The notes under the pieces were generated by a model. The model was not told the origin of the DNA and made no database searches. It saw only the letters and a program-made list of their open reading frames with translations. 64,000 bases of DNA from NCBI RefSeq assembly GCF_024362695.1, contig NC_065406.1:9610001-9674000 (forward strand). Reading direction: 5' to 3'. How positions within the stretch are numbered: position 1 is the first letter of the stretch; the number at the start of each line of letters is the position of its first letter. This document shows, piece by piece, positions 40,014-51,854 of this stretch. The stretch is from Pectinophora gossypiella (lineage: Eukaryota > Arthropoda > Insecta > Lepidoptera > Gelechiidae). The position numbers were made by a program, and so were the translations under genes.

Positions 40014-40170
40014 GTACGGTCACGAGTACTAATATGTATACACTTTGGAACCATGTCACATTAACTTTTTTGACAAATCAAACCGTAAGTCTCATTAAAT
40101 GTCAAAATGTGTTCTTCAACATAATGCGACAGGGTTCTAAAGTGGGTACATGATATTGCTCATGACTGTA
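40014..40170 (+). mobile_element. Short MITE-like element, family T, copy 2
   Basis: It matches 26095-26223 with an extra 'gggttctaaagtgggtacat' near the right end, which is shared with the inverted copy at 47229-47372. Confidence 0.75.
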
Positions 40171-40258
40171 CTACCTTCCATTTTGTTTTAATTTGCTACT
40201 TACAATGAGGATAAAATTGCCTACCTACTTCTTCCATCAGGTATGGGCTACTGTGCGG

Positions 40259-40345
40259 GTACATGGCTCATATAACGACTACTTACTTACATCAGTAAGT
40301 AGTAACCGGGACCAACGGCTTAACGTGCCTTCCGAAGCACGGAAA
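40259..40345 (-). mobile_element. SINE, family A fragment
   Basis: Only 'catggctcatataacgacta' to 'cgtgccttccgaagcacgg' is present. Confidence 0.8.
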
Positions 40346-40721
40346 GATACAAGTCAAATTGATAAATGATAACCTCCTTTTTGTTGAAGTCGGATAAAAA
40401 TATCTTCCCGTCTAACAGTATCCGACAAGTATAATGGGCAAGGTAGACAGTACTTTTAGATGGCACAACAGGACATCGCGCAAGTCATTTCAAAGTCGCG
40501 TTGTATTTACGACGGTTTCGTTCCTTTAGCACAGTTGAATTAACATTTTTATGGTTCGGCGGCAAATGGCATAAAACCCTCGTCTGTCATTATTCGACGC
40601 CCAAAGTTTACGCTCGGCCGCGCTATCGGAATTACTGTCCTGATTCCGCATTATGCTCTTGATAAAGAAATTACTGATGTTATGACATAAAAAAATCATC
40701 TCATTTTCCTAGCGTTATCTC
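40346..40721. other. Unassigned sequence
   Basis: No feature was recognised. Confidence 0.35.
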
Positions 40722-40798
40722 GTTGTGAGCTTACTCCACCACGCTGCTCCACTGCGGTTTGGTGGAGCTTCACGTGCACTCCGAAGCACGGAATCATC
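40722..40798 (-). mobile_element. SINE, family D fragment
   Basis: 'actccaccacgctgctccac' and 'ctccgaagcacggaatcatc' mark a family D piece with an internal deletion. Confidence 0.7.
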
Positions 40799-40857
40799 AT
40801 TTTATACAATGGATAATTTCTTCCATGCAACCTTTAGGTACAACATATAATTTCAGT

Positions 40858-41091
40858 ATATACAGGTGTTAGTAACATCGTGACAAATACTCAGGGAGAT
40901 GATTCAGACCACGATTCTGAGTTAATATCAAGTGGAATATTCTACCGGAAAAATGTTGAAGATTTTTTTGTTTTTGTAAATTATTTTCAGTTCCATACTG
41001 CAACGGAAAAATCCACTTGATATCGACTCAGAATCATGATCTGAATTGTCCCTCGAAGTTTTCGTTACGAAGTCACTAACACCTGTATATG
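40858..41091. mobile_element. Palindromic MITE, family G, well-preserved ends
   Basis: The terminal repeats 'tatacaggtgttagt' (40858) and 'actaacacctgtata' (41075) are perfect inverses. The arms continue through 'gattctgagttaatatcaag' and its mirror. Confidence 0.85.
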
Positions 41092-41224
41092 TTTGTATTC
41101 ACACAGTTAGGCCACACAATCTCATAGCGTAACACTGAAATATAATAACACGTAACATAATTAGCATCACTTGTGTATCCCGAAGGTAAAGTCAGAGTAA
41201 AATCCTTAAATATATAAGTAGATT

Positions 41225-41531
41225 CTTCTTCTTATCGTGTGGGTTGTGAGGTGGAACACCACCCTTTATTGAGCCGCCAAAGGCCCCTGACATGACTCAT
41301 GTAACGACTACATACTTACACATCACATCAGTAAGTAGTGACCGGGACCAACAGCTTAACGTGCCTTCCGAAGCACGGATCATCTTACTTTTGGACAATG
41401 AGGTGGTCAGCCTGTAATGTCCTAACCAAACTAGGGATCACAAAGTGATTTTTGTGACATGTCCCACCGGGATCCGAACCCGGGGCCTCCGGATCGTGAG
41501 ACCAACGCTCAACATCAAGGCCGTTAAGGCC
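41225..41531 (-). mobile_element. SINE, family A, with target duplication and internal deletions
   Basis: The 11-bp ataagtagatt occurs at 41214-41224 and 41532-41542. Part of the left region and of the head is missing ('caacatcaaggccgtt'). Confidence 0.86.
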
Positions 41532-41542
41532 ATAAGTAGATT

Positions 41543-41824
41543 GATTACGTCTCTTGCACTTTACCACAACTCCAAAACAACAAAGCTATCGTAATCTAAT
41601 TCCCAGCCCAACCTCGACACTCTAATCTAACTTTACCGATACTGATCATGCATAATGTTAACTTTGATTTCTCAGCATATTGTATTATGGATATTGTCCC
41701 TAACATTTTACATTCATACCGACAAAATCAGGGTAGGCAGAGACGAAATTCGTCAGAAAAAAAACTGGTATATAGCAATATAAATAATACTAAATACTTA
41801 GGTATATAACACGTGTATAGTTTT
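41543..41824. other. Unassigned; short LINE scrap
   Basis: 'cagggtaggcagagacgaaa' near 41731 is a scrap of the LINE 3' end seen at 10546. Otherwise empty. Confidence 0.35.
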
Positions 41825-41999
41825 CCTCCGTGCTTCGGTAGGCACGTTAAGCCGTTGGTTCCGGCTGCATTAGCAGTCGTTAACAACCATCAATCCGCAC
41901 TGGGCCCGCGTGATGGTTTAAGGCCCGATCTCCCTATCCATCCATAGGGAAGGCCCGTGCCCCAGCAGTGGGGACAATAATGGGCTGATAATGATGATG
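41825..41999 (+). mobile_element. SINE, family B, 5'-truncated
   Basis: It starts in the core ('ctccgtgcttcggtaggcac') and runs to 'ccccagcagtggggacaata' and gatgatg. Confidence 0.85.
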
Positions 42000-42445
42000 T
42001 GACGTATATAACACATTTTCGAGGTACGTTGTCTTTAGGTACGCTACGCGATTTTCTTTCTCCACCCAAGTTCCAGTCGTCGTTTCGAAATTATTAAAGC
42101 AAGGAATATTTAAATATCTTTTAAAATAGCGTCGTCGGGCGTCTGTCGGTATGATGAGCCAGTAATTAGTTTTAAATTGGAACCGGACGAGTGCAAGAAT
42201 CACAAAGCGTCCATCCTGTTAATGGTTTTAGGACGAAACGCCTGCCGTAGACACTTGAATGATGGACTTTCCAGGCTACATTCACCAAAAACAATATAGA
42301 TGGCGTTGTACAGCTTTTACGTGATATTTATTTACCTACTTTCTCATTACTCGGGTTACAATGTACTTTATTTTAAATTAAAAAAAATCTTAATCAGAAA
42401 TCAGAATCATTTATTCAACGTAATTATCATGGATAAACTTGTTGA

Positions 42446-42662
42446 AGTGTATTTATTTTTATATGCACAAGTATTCCCATGCTGCACTATCCCGCTATAT
42501 TACTTAATATTCAATATCTCCTATACTTAAAGGTTGCCTGGAAGAGATTGCTACTTAGCAATAAGGCCGCCTATTGTACTAATTCTATTTCTCTTTTGTT
42601 TTGTATTTTGTTTTTTCCTGTTTGTGCAATAAAGTATTTGTTATGTTATGTTATGTTATGTT
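42446..42662 (+). mobile_element. LINE 3' tail, family F, nested
   Basis: 'ggttgcctggaagagattgc', 'agcaataaggccgcctattg', 'gcaataaagtatttg' and a ttatg tail. It interrupts the sequence 'cttgttgaag|gtcaatgtaa', which is continuous at 32725. Confidence 0.85.
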
Positions 42663-42771
42663 AAGGTCAATGTAACATTTTTGAATTTACGTCATTTCGC
42701 AAGGTGTTATGGCTGAGGAGAAGAAATGTCAAGAAACTGCAACAGCAAATCTTTTAAAAACCAAGACACCT

Positions 42772-42953
42772 TGTAAGATGATTCCGTGCTTCGGAGGACA
42801 CGTTAAGCCGTTGGTCCCGGCTATTAGCCGTAAAAACACCTCCACCAACCCGCAGTGGAGCAGCGTGGTGGAGTATGCTCCATACCTCCTCCGGTTGATT
42901 GAAGGGAGGCCTGTGCCCAGCAGTGGGACATATATAGTCTGTTTATGTTATGT
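42772..42953 (+). mobile_element. SINE, family D, 5'-truncated
   Basis: It runs from 'gatgattccgtgcttcggag' to 'gcccagcagtgggacatata' with a ttatg tail. Confidence 0.85.
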
Positions 42954-43020
42954 TATGGAAGATGTAATTGTGCCTAGATGTAATAAAAAGTATCATCATT
43001 TATACCTAAAACAAAGATAA

Positions 43021-43250
43021 AAGAAAAATATAAGTGTAAAAATATAACTAAAACAATTTTAATTACATTAACTAAATACGAAATTACATAAATCATTAAC
43101 AAAAATAATGCTATTTAATACATAATAAATATATTTTTTATATATTTATTTTTATTTTATTTTCTAATTATTTTTATTTTTTTTTTATTTTGGCCATGTG
43201 CCCAATAAAATATTTTAGATAAAAGATGTATATGTGTGTTATCATTGAAA
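43021..43250. other. AT-rich low-complexity sequence
   Basis: Runs of A and T (43080-43195), without features. Confidence 0.5.
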
Positions 43251-43576
43251 TCTTCTTCTATCGTGTGGATTGAGAGGTACATTACCAACCTCATCAACCT
43301 GGTGTCAGGGTTATTATTGAGCCGCCAAAGGCCCCTGACATGGCTCATGTAACGACTACTTACTTAAATCATTAAGTAGTAACCGGGACCAACGGCTTAA
43401 CGTGCCTTCCGAAGCACGGATCATCTTACTTTTTGGACAATCAGGTGATCAGCCTGTAATGTCCTAACCAAACTAGGGATCACAAAGTGATTTTTGTGAT
43501 ATGTCCCCACCGGGATTCGAACCCGGGACCTCCGGATCTCGAGCCCAACGCTCAACCACTGGACCACGGAGGTCGT
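43251..43576 (-). mobile_element. SINE, family A, full length
   Basis: Close to consensus with core 'cgtgccttccgaagcacg' and minus-strand box B 'gggttcgaatcccggt'. Possible target duplication attgaaa. Confidence 0.9.
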
Positions 43577-43612
43577 CAAATTGAAATTGAAATTAGAAGG
43601 AAAAATGTATAG

Positions 43613-43662
43613 AGCGCCATCTATATTGTTTTGGAGGAACATAGCCTGAAAAGTCCCTAATT
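43613..43662 (-). repeat. Family L fragment
   Basis: 'gcgccatctatattgttttg' and 'agcctgaaaagtccctaa' mirror the start of the copy at 42255. Confidence 0.6.
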
Positions 43663-44299
43663 AATTGCAAATCCTTCCGTTTATTAGTGACTTTTTTCTT
43701 TTTTTTTATATACCTTTTTTTTCTTCTTTTTCTTTTTTTTTATTAGAGCTAATCGTATCGCTCATATAATGTTACTGTTACCGCTAGTTTTAGTTTGCAA
43801 ATTCGAAAACCGTTGAGTGAGACGCCTATTTCTACTGTCATAACTTTTGTTCATGGCGTCCGCTGGGTAATAGTAGCTTGCTTGGTGTGAATCAAAGTAT
43901 GCTATTTAAATTCACCTGCAGATCGCGCGTGACTATCGCTTTGTAGTCGTGACACAGGCGAGCATGCTTCAAGCATAAATCGAGTGTTATTAAGTAATTT
44001 ATTATATTTTCCTTCCGATCTACATATATTTTGTCTCGTTTTAACAAAATATGAGTAGGTATCAGGCGTGTGCTTGTTGCCGATATAAAAAAAGCTTAGA
44101 TAGAGTACATACCTACCTATGCAAATATTTGTTTTTGATATACTTATTGTGAATGTGAATAAACGTGTCTACAAATCTAAATTCTTCTGCAACGTAATAA
44201 AACTGAAGAATTTTGCTCTATTCTGCTATAGAAAGCATTCAGTACATGGCATGACAATAAAAATTGAAAATAAAAATTTTACGGACAGCTGTAAGTGTC
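43663..44299. other. Unassigned; T-rich run at the left
   Basis: T-rich low complexity at 43690-43745, then no recognised feature. Confidence 0.35.
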
Positions 44300-44386
44300 G
44301 TGCTTTGGTAAGTATATAGTGTAGTGCTTCATAGTGTAGTATTTTAGTAAGTATATAGTGTAGTGCTTTAGTAAGTATATAGTGTT
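44300..44386. repeat. Short tandem repeat with unit 'agtaagtatatagtgtagtg'
   Basis: About three units, one interrupted by 'cttcatagtgtagtatttt'. Confidence 0.85.
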
Positions 44387-46362
44387 CAATAACATTATTT
44401 GTATTTGTTTACGTTTCACTACAGCGTGGAGCACTTTTTACATATTACTAAAAAGAAAACAACAAAGAGAATATTCACCATAACAAAATCAAGACCTTCG
44501 AAGCGAATCACTACCGTCTATGCAATATGTATTCCACTTCCAATTGCGAATAAATTGTCTCCTGAAATCGGAACCCCCAAGCAAAGGTAACGTTTGCAGG
44601 CGTATTAATAATTAAAGTTTCGCCTACCTCGGAACAACTACGGGACTAAAGAAGGGATCCAGTAGCGCACAGATTTAAATATTTATCCTAGACTCAAAGG
44701 GTGTAATCCCACAAACGCCTGTCCTCTACGCTTGCAGACGACGCCACAACAATTTGCTTTCTCTTTAACGCAAGGAGCTTTGGTTCACTGTGGATATAGA
44801 CCGATAAGGTAGATTTTGATGGATGAATAAAAATTAAGATATACTTACATAACAAGAAAATAAGTTTTTTTTATATATAAATTGACACTATTGAATGACA
44901 TTTCAATACAACTCCAATATAGTGGATCAATGAAGGGTTTCACTTCTTTGCCATTTTTCAATTTCTGCTTTTTTATTAAGTACTTACTTGATATAATATT
45001 CTGTGCAAATTTCAGTTAGGTATCAAATATGTTTCAGAAGGTACAGCCTTTTAAAGGTTAAACTTTGAGACCTTCTGACAGACAAACAGGTTTAAGGGTA
45101 CTGATACCCTGGAAAATAAGAAGTAGGCAGCTCTGGCTTTATTGTTTCTAAGTATGTCAAAAACGCAATGACATTATAACTGTATTGGTAGGTAGTATGC
45201 TAAAACCATTTACTCGTATATACACAAAATATGTGTCCAACTTTACCATTTACTTTGTCTACCGATAGAACCCAAAAGTTACACCTATTTGTAACCCAAC
45301 TTTTTTTCTTTTTATGACTGGGTAGTCATGAAAAGAAAAAGAACATTTAAAGTAAAATTTCTCTGACGCCTTTCCTCAAAGATTGTTTCGTAAAACAAAT
45401 AAACTTGATAAAATACACTCACATCAAAAGTGCCTCGCGATTCTAATTTCCATAACGTCAACTGACATAAGTTATCCGAAGAAACGACATATTTTGATGC
45501 CCTTTGAACTGTGGTTTGGAGCTTCCTACTTTAAATAATAATTACTTACTTACCGTTATTAAATGTCCATTTTGTGACGCTTCGCTCACGAGCTGCAAAC
45601 GTTGGGGCAATAATTGTTTTGTCTCCTCTGCTGTGGGTAGGTACGATTATTAGAATTCTGACTTATTTGGGGTGTTGTTAGAATACTCCTTACTCGTAAG
45701 TACTTGCTGATATTTTATTACACGCCTGCTAGGAAGGATATTATGTATTTCACGCGCAGGTACCTATATTAATGTATTGTGTTACTGTTACAGTTTCAAA
45801 AACTCAAAATGGCTGCCGTTTAATATATAATCACGATAAAATGTAAAAACAAATTGTACACACTATATTATCTGACTTATCATTAGGTAGGTTTTTCAAA
45901 ATTATTTTCTCAATTCCTAGTGCTAATCAAGATACTATCATCTACATTGCCTGTGGCATCCCTATTTTATGCGATAGCAAGGTTATTAATAGGAGATAAT
46001 TATTAAGAATGAAATTAATCTTCTGCAATATAGTAAACTACATAAACATAAGTTTCCAAGACTAGAGGAAGTTATTTGTAAGAGCTATTTCGAAATAGAA
46101 CTTGTTTGTAATTTAGGCATTCAAATTTCTAACAAACTGATGTCAAACTTCACAAGCGAAGCTCGCTAAGAAAATATAGACTTCAATTACTGAAGTAGGT
46201 AAAACCTAATTAAGGTAACTGGATCCTAAAGACTTGATTTAGTTGAGGGGAAATTCGGCAGGCCGTGTGAATTAGAAAATGTCAGCAGATATATTACACT
46301 GAAGGATTAGGGTTTGACTTATTCGCTTTTTTGTTACTAAGTATACTTATACATTATAATCT
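44387..46362. other. Unassigned sequence, about 2 kb
   Basis: AT-rich, with only short open frames and none of the window's SINE or MITE families. I recognise no gene. Confidence 0.45.
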
Positions 46363-46590
46363 CCTTCGTGTGGGTTGTGAGATCAATGATCGACCTCATC
46401 AACCCTGGTGTCAGGGATATTGGCTCAACATGCATATTATGTCATCATCATCATCTTCCTAGCGTTATCCTGTCTTTTTCACAGGGTCCGCTTACCTTAC
46501 CTAAAGATTTGACAGGTCCGGTTTCTTACAGAAGCCACTGCCTGTCTGACCTTCCAAACCAGCCCAATACAGATTATTTCACACACCTTC
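46363..46590 (-). mobile_element. Family A fragment followed by family C fragment
   Basis: 46363-46419 is the family A left end ('tcatcaaccctggtgtcagg'); 46440-46590 is a family C left part ('catcttcctagcgttatcct', 'agattatttcacacacc'). Both lack heads. Confidence 0.75.
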
Positions 46591-46739
46591 GAAACGCTAT
46601 CTCGGGAATGTATGACACAGATGTGAATGTCAAAAATTCGCAACTGCATTCGCGGATGTCAAAAAACCTGGTTGCTACGCACCACGCTATAATGCGTATA
46701 AGTATTAGGTATAGTGTCCGAAAAAGTCATTATAATTAA

Positions 46740-46885
46740 TTATAGCAAAAGAATGGTGCCTCCCTTGCCGGGCGTTATTTGCATGATGGCCATCCAAAAT
46801 CTCCCGCCGGAGGATGTCCTCTGTCAGCGTGTGGATGGACTTGAACTCGAGGTTGATACCGTGAACCTTGTACAGGGTTTTAAAA
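46740..46885 (-). pseudogene. Coding-like fragment of unknown origin
   Basis: The minus strand reads KTLYKVHGINLEFKSIHTLT then EDILRREILDGHHANNARQG with G/C-ending codons (CTC GAG TTC AAG TCC ATC), unlike the AT-rich frames around it. It has no donor site and no ATG. I do not recognise the family. It could be a transposon-protein scrap or a decayed gene fragment. Confidence 0.4.
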
Positions 46886-47228
46886 AATAAATAAATAAAA
46901 AAATTGGGCCGCCCGCGAGACACACACTATGCTCGCACGCACACCACGATCAACCGATTTTGTTTAATATTTTAATAAGGTTTTGTTTTCTTATTTCAAG
47001 AATTAAAAAAGCTGATTTATTATAAACAATTTGTAACAAATTGTAATATGATTCTCATTTGTTAAAATAATAAATGAATAAAAAAGGTGATTTATGACAT
47101 TTTCAACAGATTTTTATTACATTGAATATGTTTAAAAGATCTTGTTGACATGTCCGGCTTTCGGACTCTAAAATCAGGGGTTTACACGCGTCTTGTCCTG
47201 TTTTCTAAATTTTAGAGATGGAAACCTT

Positions 47229-47372
47229 AGTCATGAGCTATATCATGTACCCACTTTAGAACCCTGTCGCACTATCATATTTGACATTTAATAAGACTTG
47301 TGGTTTAATTCGTCATAAAAGTTAATGTGACATGGTTTCAAAGTGTATACATATTAGTACTCGTGACCGTAC
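47229..47372 (-). mobile_element. Short MITE-like element, family T, copy 3 (inverted)
   Basis: Mirror of 40014-40170: 'catgtacccactttagaacc', 'aaagttaatgtgacatggtt', 'gtactcgtgaccgta'. Confidence 0.75.
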
Positions 47373-47765
47373 ACGTGTTTGTTTTAAATAACTCCCCAAA
47401 TACAATATATTCCGTTTGAACTAACCTCAAAGCGATATTGCTCCGACCTCAAGTCGGAATTAATAAAGCTGTGATACACCGGAGACGTTATCAATCAAAT
47501 GTTGCGGCCACTTTGTCAACGCACGGGCGCTCATCGCAAAATACCCTTACAATTCATGAATGCTACACATTTCTACAACCTCGGTCAATGGTCATAAAGT
47601 CGACTGTAGATTGATTGTGCTGTGATGGTGTAGTATAGTTAGACAGTGTGGCAGCTAGTGAGTTGATAGAAATGGACAGATTTGATTTATAAATGATTGA
47701 TTATGATTATTATGATTACTCACTTTTGTAGGTCGTGAGACAAAGGTCAAGTTAACAGGCGTGTA

Positions 47766-48053
47766 GTTTTCTTCTATCGTGTGGGTTGTGAGGTGGATTA
47801 CCAACCCCATCAACCCTGGTGTCAGGGTTATTATTGAGCCGCCAAAGGCCCCGGACGACTCATGTAACGACTACGTACTTACGTCAGCAAGTAGTAACCG
47901 GGACCAACGGTTTAACGTGCCTTTCGAAGCACGGATCAACTTACTTCTGGAAAATCTAGGGATAACAAAGTGATTTTTGTCCCCACCAGGATTCGAACCC
48001 GGGACCTCCGGGTCGTGAGCAGAACGCTCAACTACTGGACCACGGAGGCGGTT
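47766..48053 (-). mobile_element. SINE, family A, with target duplication
   Basis: The 9-bp aggcgtgta lies at 47757-47765 and 48054-48062. There is an internal deletion between 'cttctggaaaatc' and 'tagggataac'. The head is intact. Confidence 0.9.
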
Positions 48054-48062
48054 AGGCGTGTA

Positions 48063-49000
48063 ACGTACGTGTGTATCTATATGAAAGTAAACCTGGAATA
48101 TCTATAAGTATTTAGTTTACCTACATTCAATTAAAATTGTTAGGTAAATATATTGTGTAAATAAAATTATTTATTAAATAAAAATACATAAACAAGTACA
48201 TTCCATCCAACTACAATTGTAACAACACACATATTATTAAAAACAAAACATAAAAAAGGGATAAAAAGCTATAAATAAAAAATGTCCTCCAGCTCACCAC
48301 ATCGAGGCAAAGTCCCCAAAATACTGGCCACGTTGCCCCTCTGTACCGCCAAACTGACCCTTTGGGCAAAATAACTGCCAAATAACCACAAAAAAATAAA
48401 AAATCAAAATAAAATAAAAATAAATATATTAACTTATACTACTTACTTATTGGTAAATATATTAACTTTAACTAAAAAGTCTAGGATATGATAGAAACGA
48501 TAATGTCGAAATTATTCAATAATCAAAAAGATTTTGGGTCTCCATGGTAGAGTATTAAGTGGTGCACCTAGTACGAGTTAAATCATGCCGTTTGCGTCAA
48601 AACATAAAATTGCGACGCCGCGTCACATGTGTTTTGTATGATATTTTACAGAGCCTTTTTCGTAGCGATGATGCAACATGCCGCGTCCCAATATTTTTAA
48701 TCTCGAAATGTTTCTCTAGCTTTCCTACAGAGCTGCCAAACTGCCGCACATTCATTGTAGTATAGTGATGAGTGATTGTCGCCAGTCGTGATACAGTATC
48801 AAAATACTTCCGTTGCGTCCCTTTAAGCGAACTTCCGTCTTTTATCCCTGTTAATGACGGTGCGACCTTTATATTTGGCAAAATTGTGGAAATTCCCCCG
48901 TCGTTAGGCTGTTTAGTGTAGGAGCATTTGCCCGCCCCATCGACAGCCGACAAATTTCCGATCTGTGTGTCATCCGGGGATTTTGAACTGAAACGTCCAA
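48063..49000. other. Unassigned; A-rich tail-like sequence, then a unique stretch
   Basis: 48150-48440 is A-rich with 'ccagctcaccacatcgaggc', possibly a retroelement tail. A minus-strand frame at 48953-48597 (118 codons) has no recognisable domain or coding-like codon use; I do not call it a gene. Confidence 0.35.
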
Positions 49001-49734
49001 CGGGATTTTATTGATTTTATGTGTAGGTACGCATCTTCCTAGAATGTCCGTCTACCCAAGAGGTAAGTAAATACCGTTCGAGAAAAATCTATAATGAATC
49101 AATCTTTCCAAGCAATTTTGAATACTTATCACTTACTTATTGGGTTAAAACCTTTGCTAATCATGAAAATAATTCTTTCCCATCTGTTTTTCCACAGGTA
49201 AACACTTGAATTTAATATGGGGTACCTACTACTACTGACCTTGAATAGTTTTATATAAATTATCGATTTTGGTTGGCTTTAGCTAAGCTTCATGCTACAT
49301 TTTACCGTAGCGTGCCGAAGTTCGCGTTTCGTGGTTATAATTTTCTATCAAACTTCAAAAACTTTCTCATTGTGTAGTCGGTTTTTCATAAGTACTTAGA
49401 ATAATAATACTTAAATGAAAACATTAGACAGAGAACATTCGAGATTTTAAGACAGTTTTATTACTTTTCTTTCTTTCTTCAAGCATGCTTGATGTTTTTT
49501 CTAACTCGATCAATGTCATAGACCATAGAAAAGTGTCTATTCTACATATCTATCTGTGCAACAAGATGAACAGTTTAAAACTGTTTACTAAAGATAGAAG
49601 TGCGAATGTTTCCGAACGCTTGGTTTCCTTTTCAAAATGATATTTTGGTGCTACTTTATTGTATAATTAACCAACTGAATACATTGTTTTAAAGGCAACG
49701 TAAATCCTAAGTAGTGTAGATGGTGGGTGGATGT

Positions 49735-49820
49735 CAGTATGTCGTGCAGACGGACGGCGGCGTGAGTGGCCGCACTCCGCGCCGCACCGCAGACAACCAG
49801 GCAATCAGTCACCAAGACTC
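49735..49820. promoter_or_regulatory. CpG-rich block with initiator- and donor-like motifs
   Basis: On the plus strand 'gatgtcagta' (initiator-like) is followed about 30 bases later by 'ggcggcgtgagtgg', a good splice donor sequence, in a CpG-rich setting. It could be the promoter and first exon of a plus-strand transcript; no downstream exon was found. Confidence 0.25.
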
Positions 49821-50099
49821 CTGTCCGCTTGTCCCAGCTTTTTGTTCCCACAAACAACGAAAATGCACGAGCTCGCAACGCGTACACTCACCGCACACAT
49901 AGCGTTATTGATAGCCCCTGAAATATGCTCCGTCATTCTATCTGCAGCGGTAACGAGACCGCGTTGTTAGCAAAAGACATATCGTACATATAAATTCAGA
50001 TGAGTTACCGACGAGTACAGCTTATTCGTTCCGCAAATAGAACGATCAAACACTTGACTCTTGAGTATGCGCGATGCGAAAAATAAAGGAAGCTTTATT

Positions 50100-50900
50100 T
50101 ATTTACGAGTATATATGTTTTTAACAAAGTACCCGAGGAAATAAAATTGGATTTTAGGAGCATATGGTAGCGTTGGCCGTCTGCCACGAGAAGGACTTAA
50201 AGAAAATTTACTGCCCACAAAAATTTAGCCTCGCTATGTCGAGGCCTGCCTCCAGGGACGCACCAGTTAGATTAAAGTTTTGTTAATATGGAAAGGTTGG
50301 TGCGCCGGCACGATTTCCCTGGAGATCAAAATAAACACGTTTTAGATTTCCGACCGAACCCTAGCTTTGAGGGATTTGACACAATGGACATTCGCGATAA
50401 GGTATTTAGCGCGGACTACGTCGCCATGTGTCGGAGCCCTTCGCAAATGAACTGCGATTAAACGTATGAATTTCATAATAGCGCTATGAAACTCAATTAC
50501 CTGCCATTATACCGTACGAGCAACTTTTCTCTGCTAAATGAACGTAACTAATTGCGCTTGCGTCAATCTGGTAACGTGTTTGCGTAATGATTGTTATAAA
50601 ATGGTTGGTGAAGACTGGCATGAAAGAAATACGGTGGCAATCACATCAAGTCGGATTTAGGGAGAGAAATTGCGTGTTATTTTTTTGGGGTGGAAATCTA
50701 TAGAGCGTTTTTGAGTTCCAATCAGGGCAGTTAGCGAGGCGCCTCAGGAGCTTTCAGACAATCTCGGCAAATGGTGCCATTAGGCCCTGCTTGCCCCGCG
50801 CCGCCGCCGCCGCCGCCCGCGCGGGTAACGAGCCGGGTTTGCGGCTGCCTGCGATCATTGCACAATTTGAATAATACATGAAACACTCTTCCCCCGTATT
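50100..50900. other. Repeat-free block, possible regulatory DNA
   Basis: No repeats; mixed composition with 'taatggcaccatttgccgag' (minus strand), 'actaattgcgcttgcg' and a GCC run (50799-50818). No coding frame. A conserved non-coding element is inference. Confidence 0.3.
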
Positions 50901-50949
50901 GGTGATGTTAACTCTAACCCTGCGAAGGTATTTCATGCAATACGCTCTT

Positions 50950-51598
50950 GAAAGAAAACTATAGAGGTCACCAAGATAATTATAATATCTTTAATATAAA
51001 TCGTTTTATTAATTAAAAGCAGACAGAGGAAACGGGTATTAAAAAAAAACAGTCACATTTAATGTTGTGATTGAGCATTAATCTTACTTTTAGCAATGTT
51101 AGGAAATTAAATCTAAGTACCTTTCATTACTTTAGGTTATTTCAAATAGTTCTCATAAAGTACTCATATTGTGTACTTCTATAGAAAGGTAGAGTCACAA
51201 CAATTTGCACGTTTTCAATAAGTAATTAGAGAAAATACAATATCTGCTCGTACTAATAAACTAACTAGCAGCATTGAAACACCAGCTACGCTGATTTGAA
51301 CAAGCCGACTGCAGTCACGTTAATTAACAGGTATCATAACGTCTCACGTTGTTTGGTAAGCTTCTGGGAAGCTCAGTAACAATGATTAATATCTATTCGA
51401 TAAGCTGTGTACAAATGAAGTGGCAGGGACAGGCGATAGTTTTCTTACTCCTGGTAATTAATCAACTAGGAGAGAAGCAGCGATAAATCATCTGTCGGAC
51501 TGTAAGGCCTCTAACGTACCTAGTTAAGGTAGCATTGAATCCTATAGCGGAAGCGGTGATGGTAAATGCAGAGATAGAGAGAGAGAAACTGCCTGAGG
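50950..51598. other. Unassigned sequence
   Basis: AT-rich; nothing recognised. Confidence 0.35.
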
Positions 51599-51599
51599 G

Positions 51600-51854
51600 T
51601 TTATCATCTCCCTAGCGTTATCCCGTCTTCACGGCGTCTTAACTAACCTGAAGATTCAACAGATTTTTTTTACAAAAGTGACAAGGCTGTCGCCTGGCCT
51701 CGCCTGACCTTCCAATACTTCTTTTTTGATGTGACCGCAGACAGCATTAACTTGGTCGGATTACCTTCCAAGCCGCGAAGGGAAAACTAGCCCAATACAA
51801 GTTAGGTCACATACCTCCGCAGCGCATTTCTCGAGAATGTGGGTGTCCTCACGA
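51600..51854 (-). mobile_element. SINE, family C, partial
   Basis: 'catctccctagcgttatccc' to 'tctcgagaatgtgggtgtcc'. The middle carries an insertion with 'gaccgcagacagcattaact', a family N scrap; the head is missing. Confidence 0.78.

Larger units (their letters stand above)
42255..43020 (+). mobile_element. Element L, split by nested LINE tails and a SINE
   Basis: Family L starts at 42255 ('tgaatgatggactttccagg'), stops near 42390, and resumes at 42954 ('gaagatgtaattgtg'). Between lie the jockey-like 3' UTR (42396-42445 and 42663-42760), a family F LINE tail inside it (42446-42662), and a family D SINE piece (42772-42953). Confidence 0.75.

Noticed and set aside
48597..48953. 118-codon minus-strand open frame as a gene
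   Set aside because: No recognisable domain, no coding-like codon use, no neighbouring exons.
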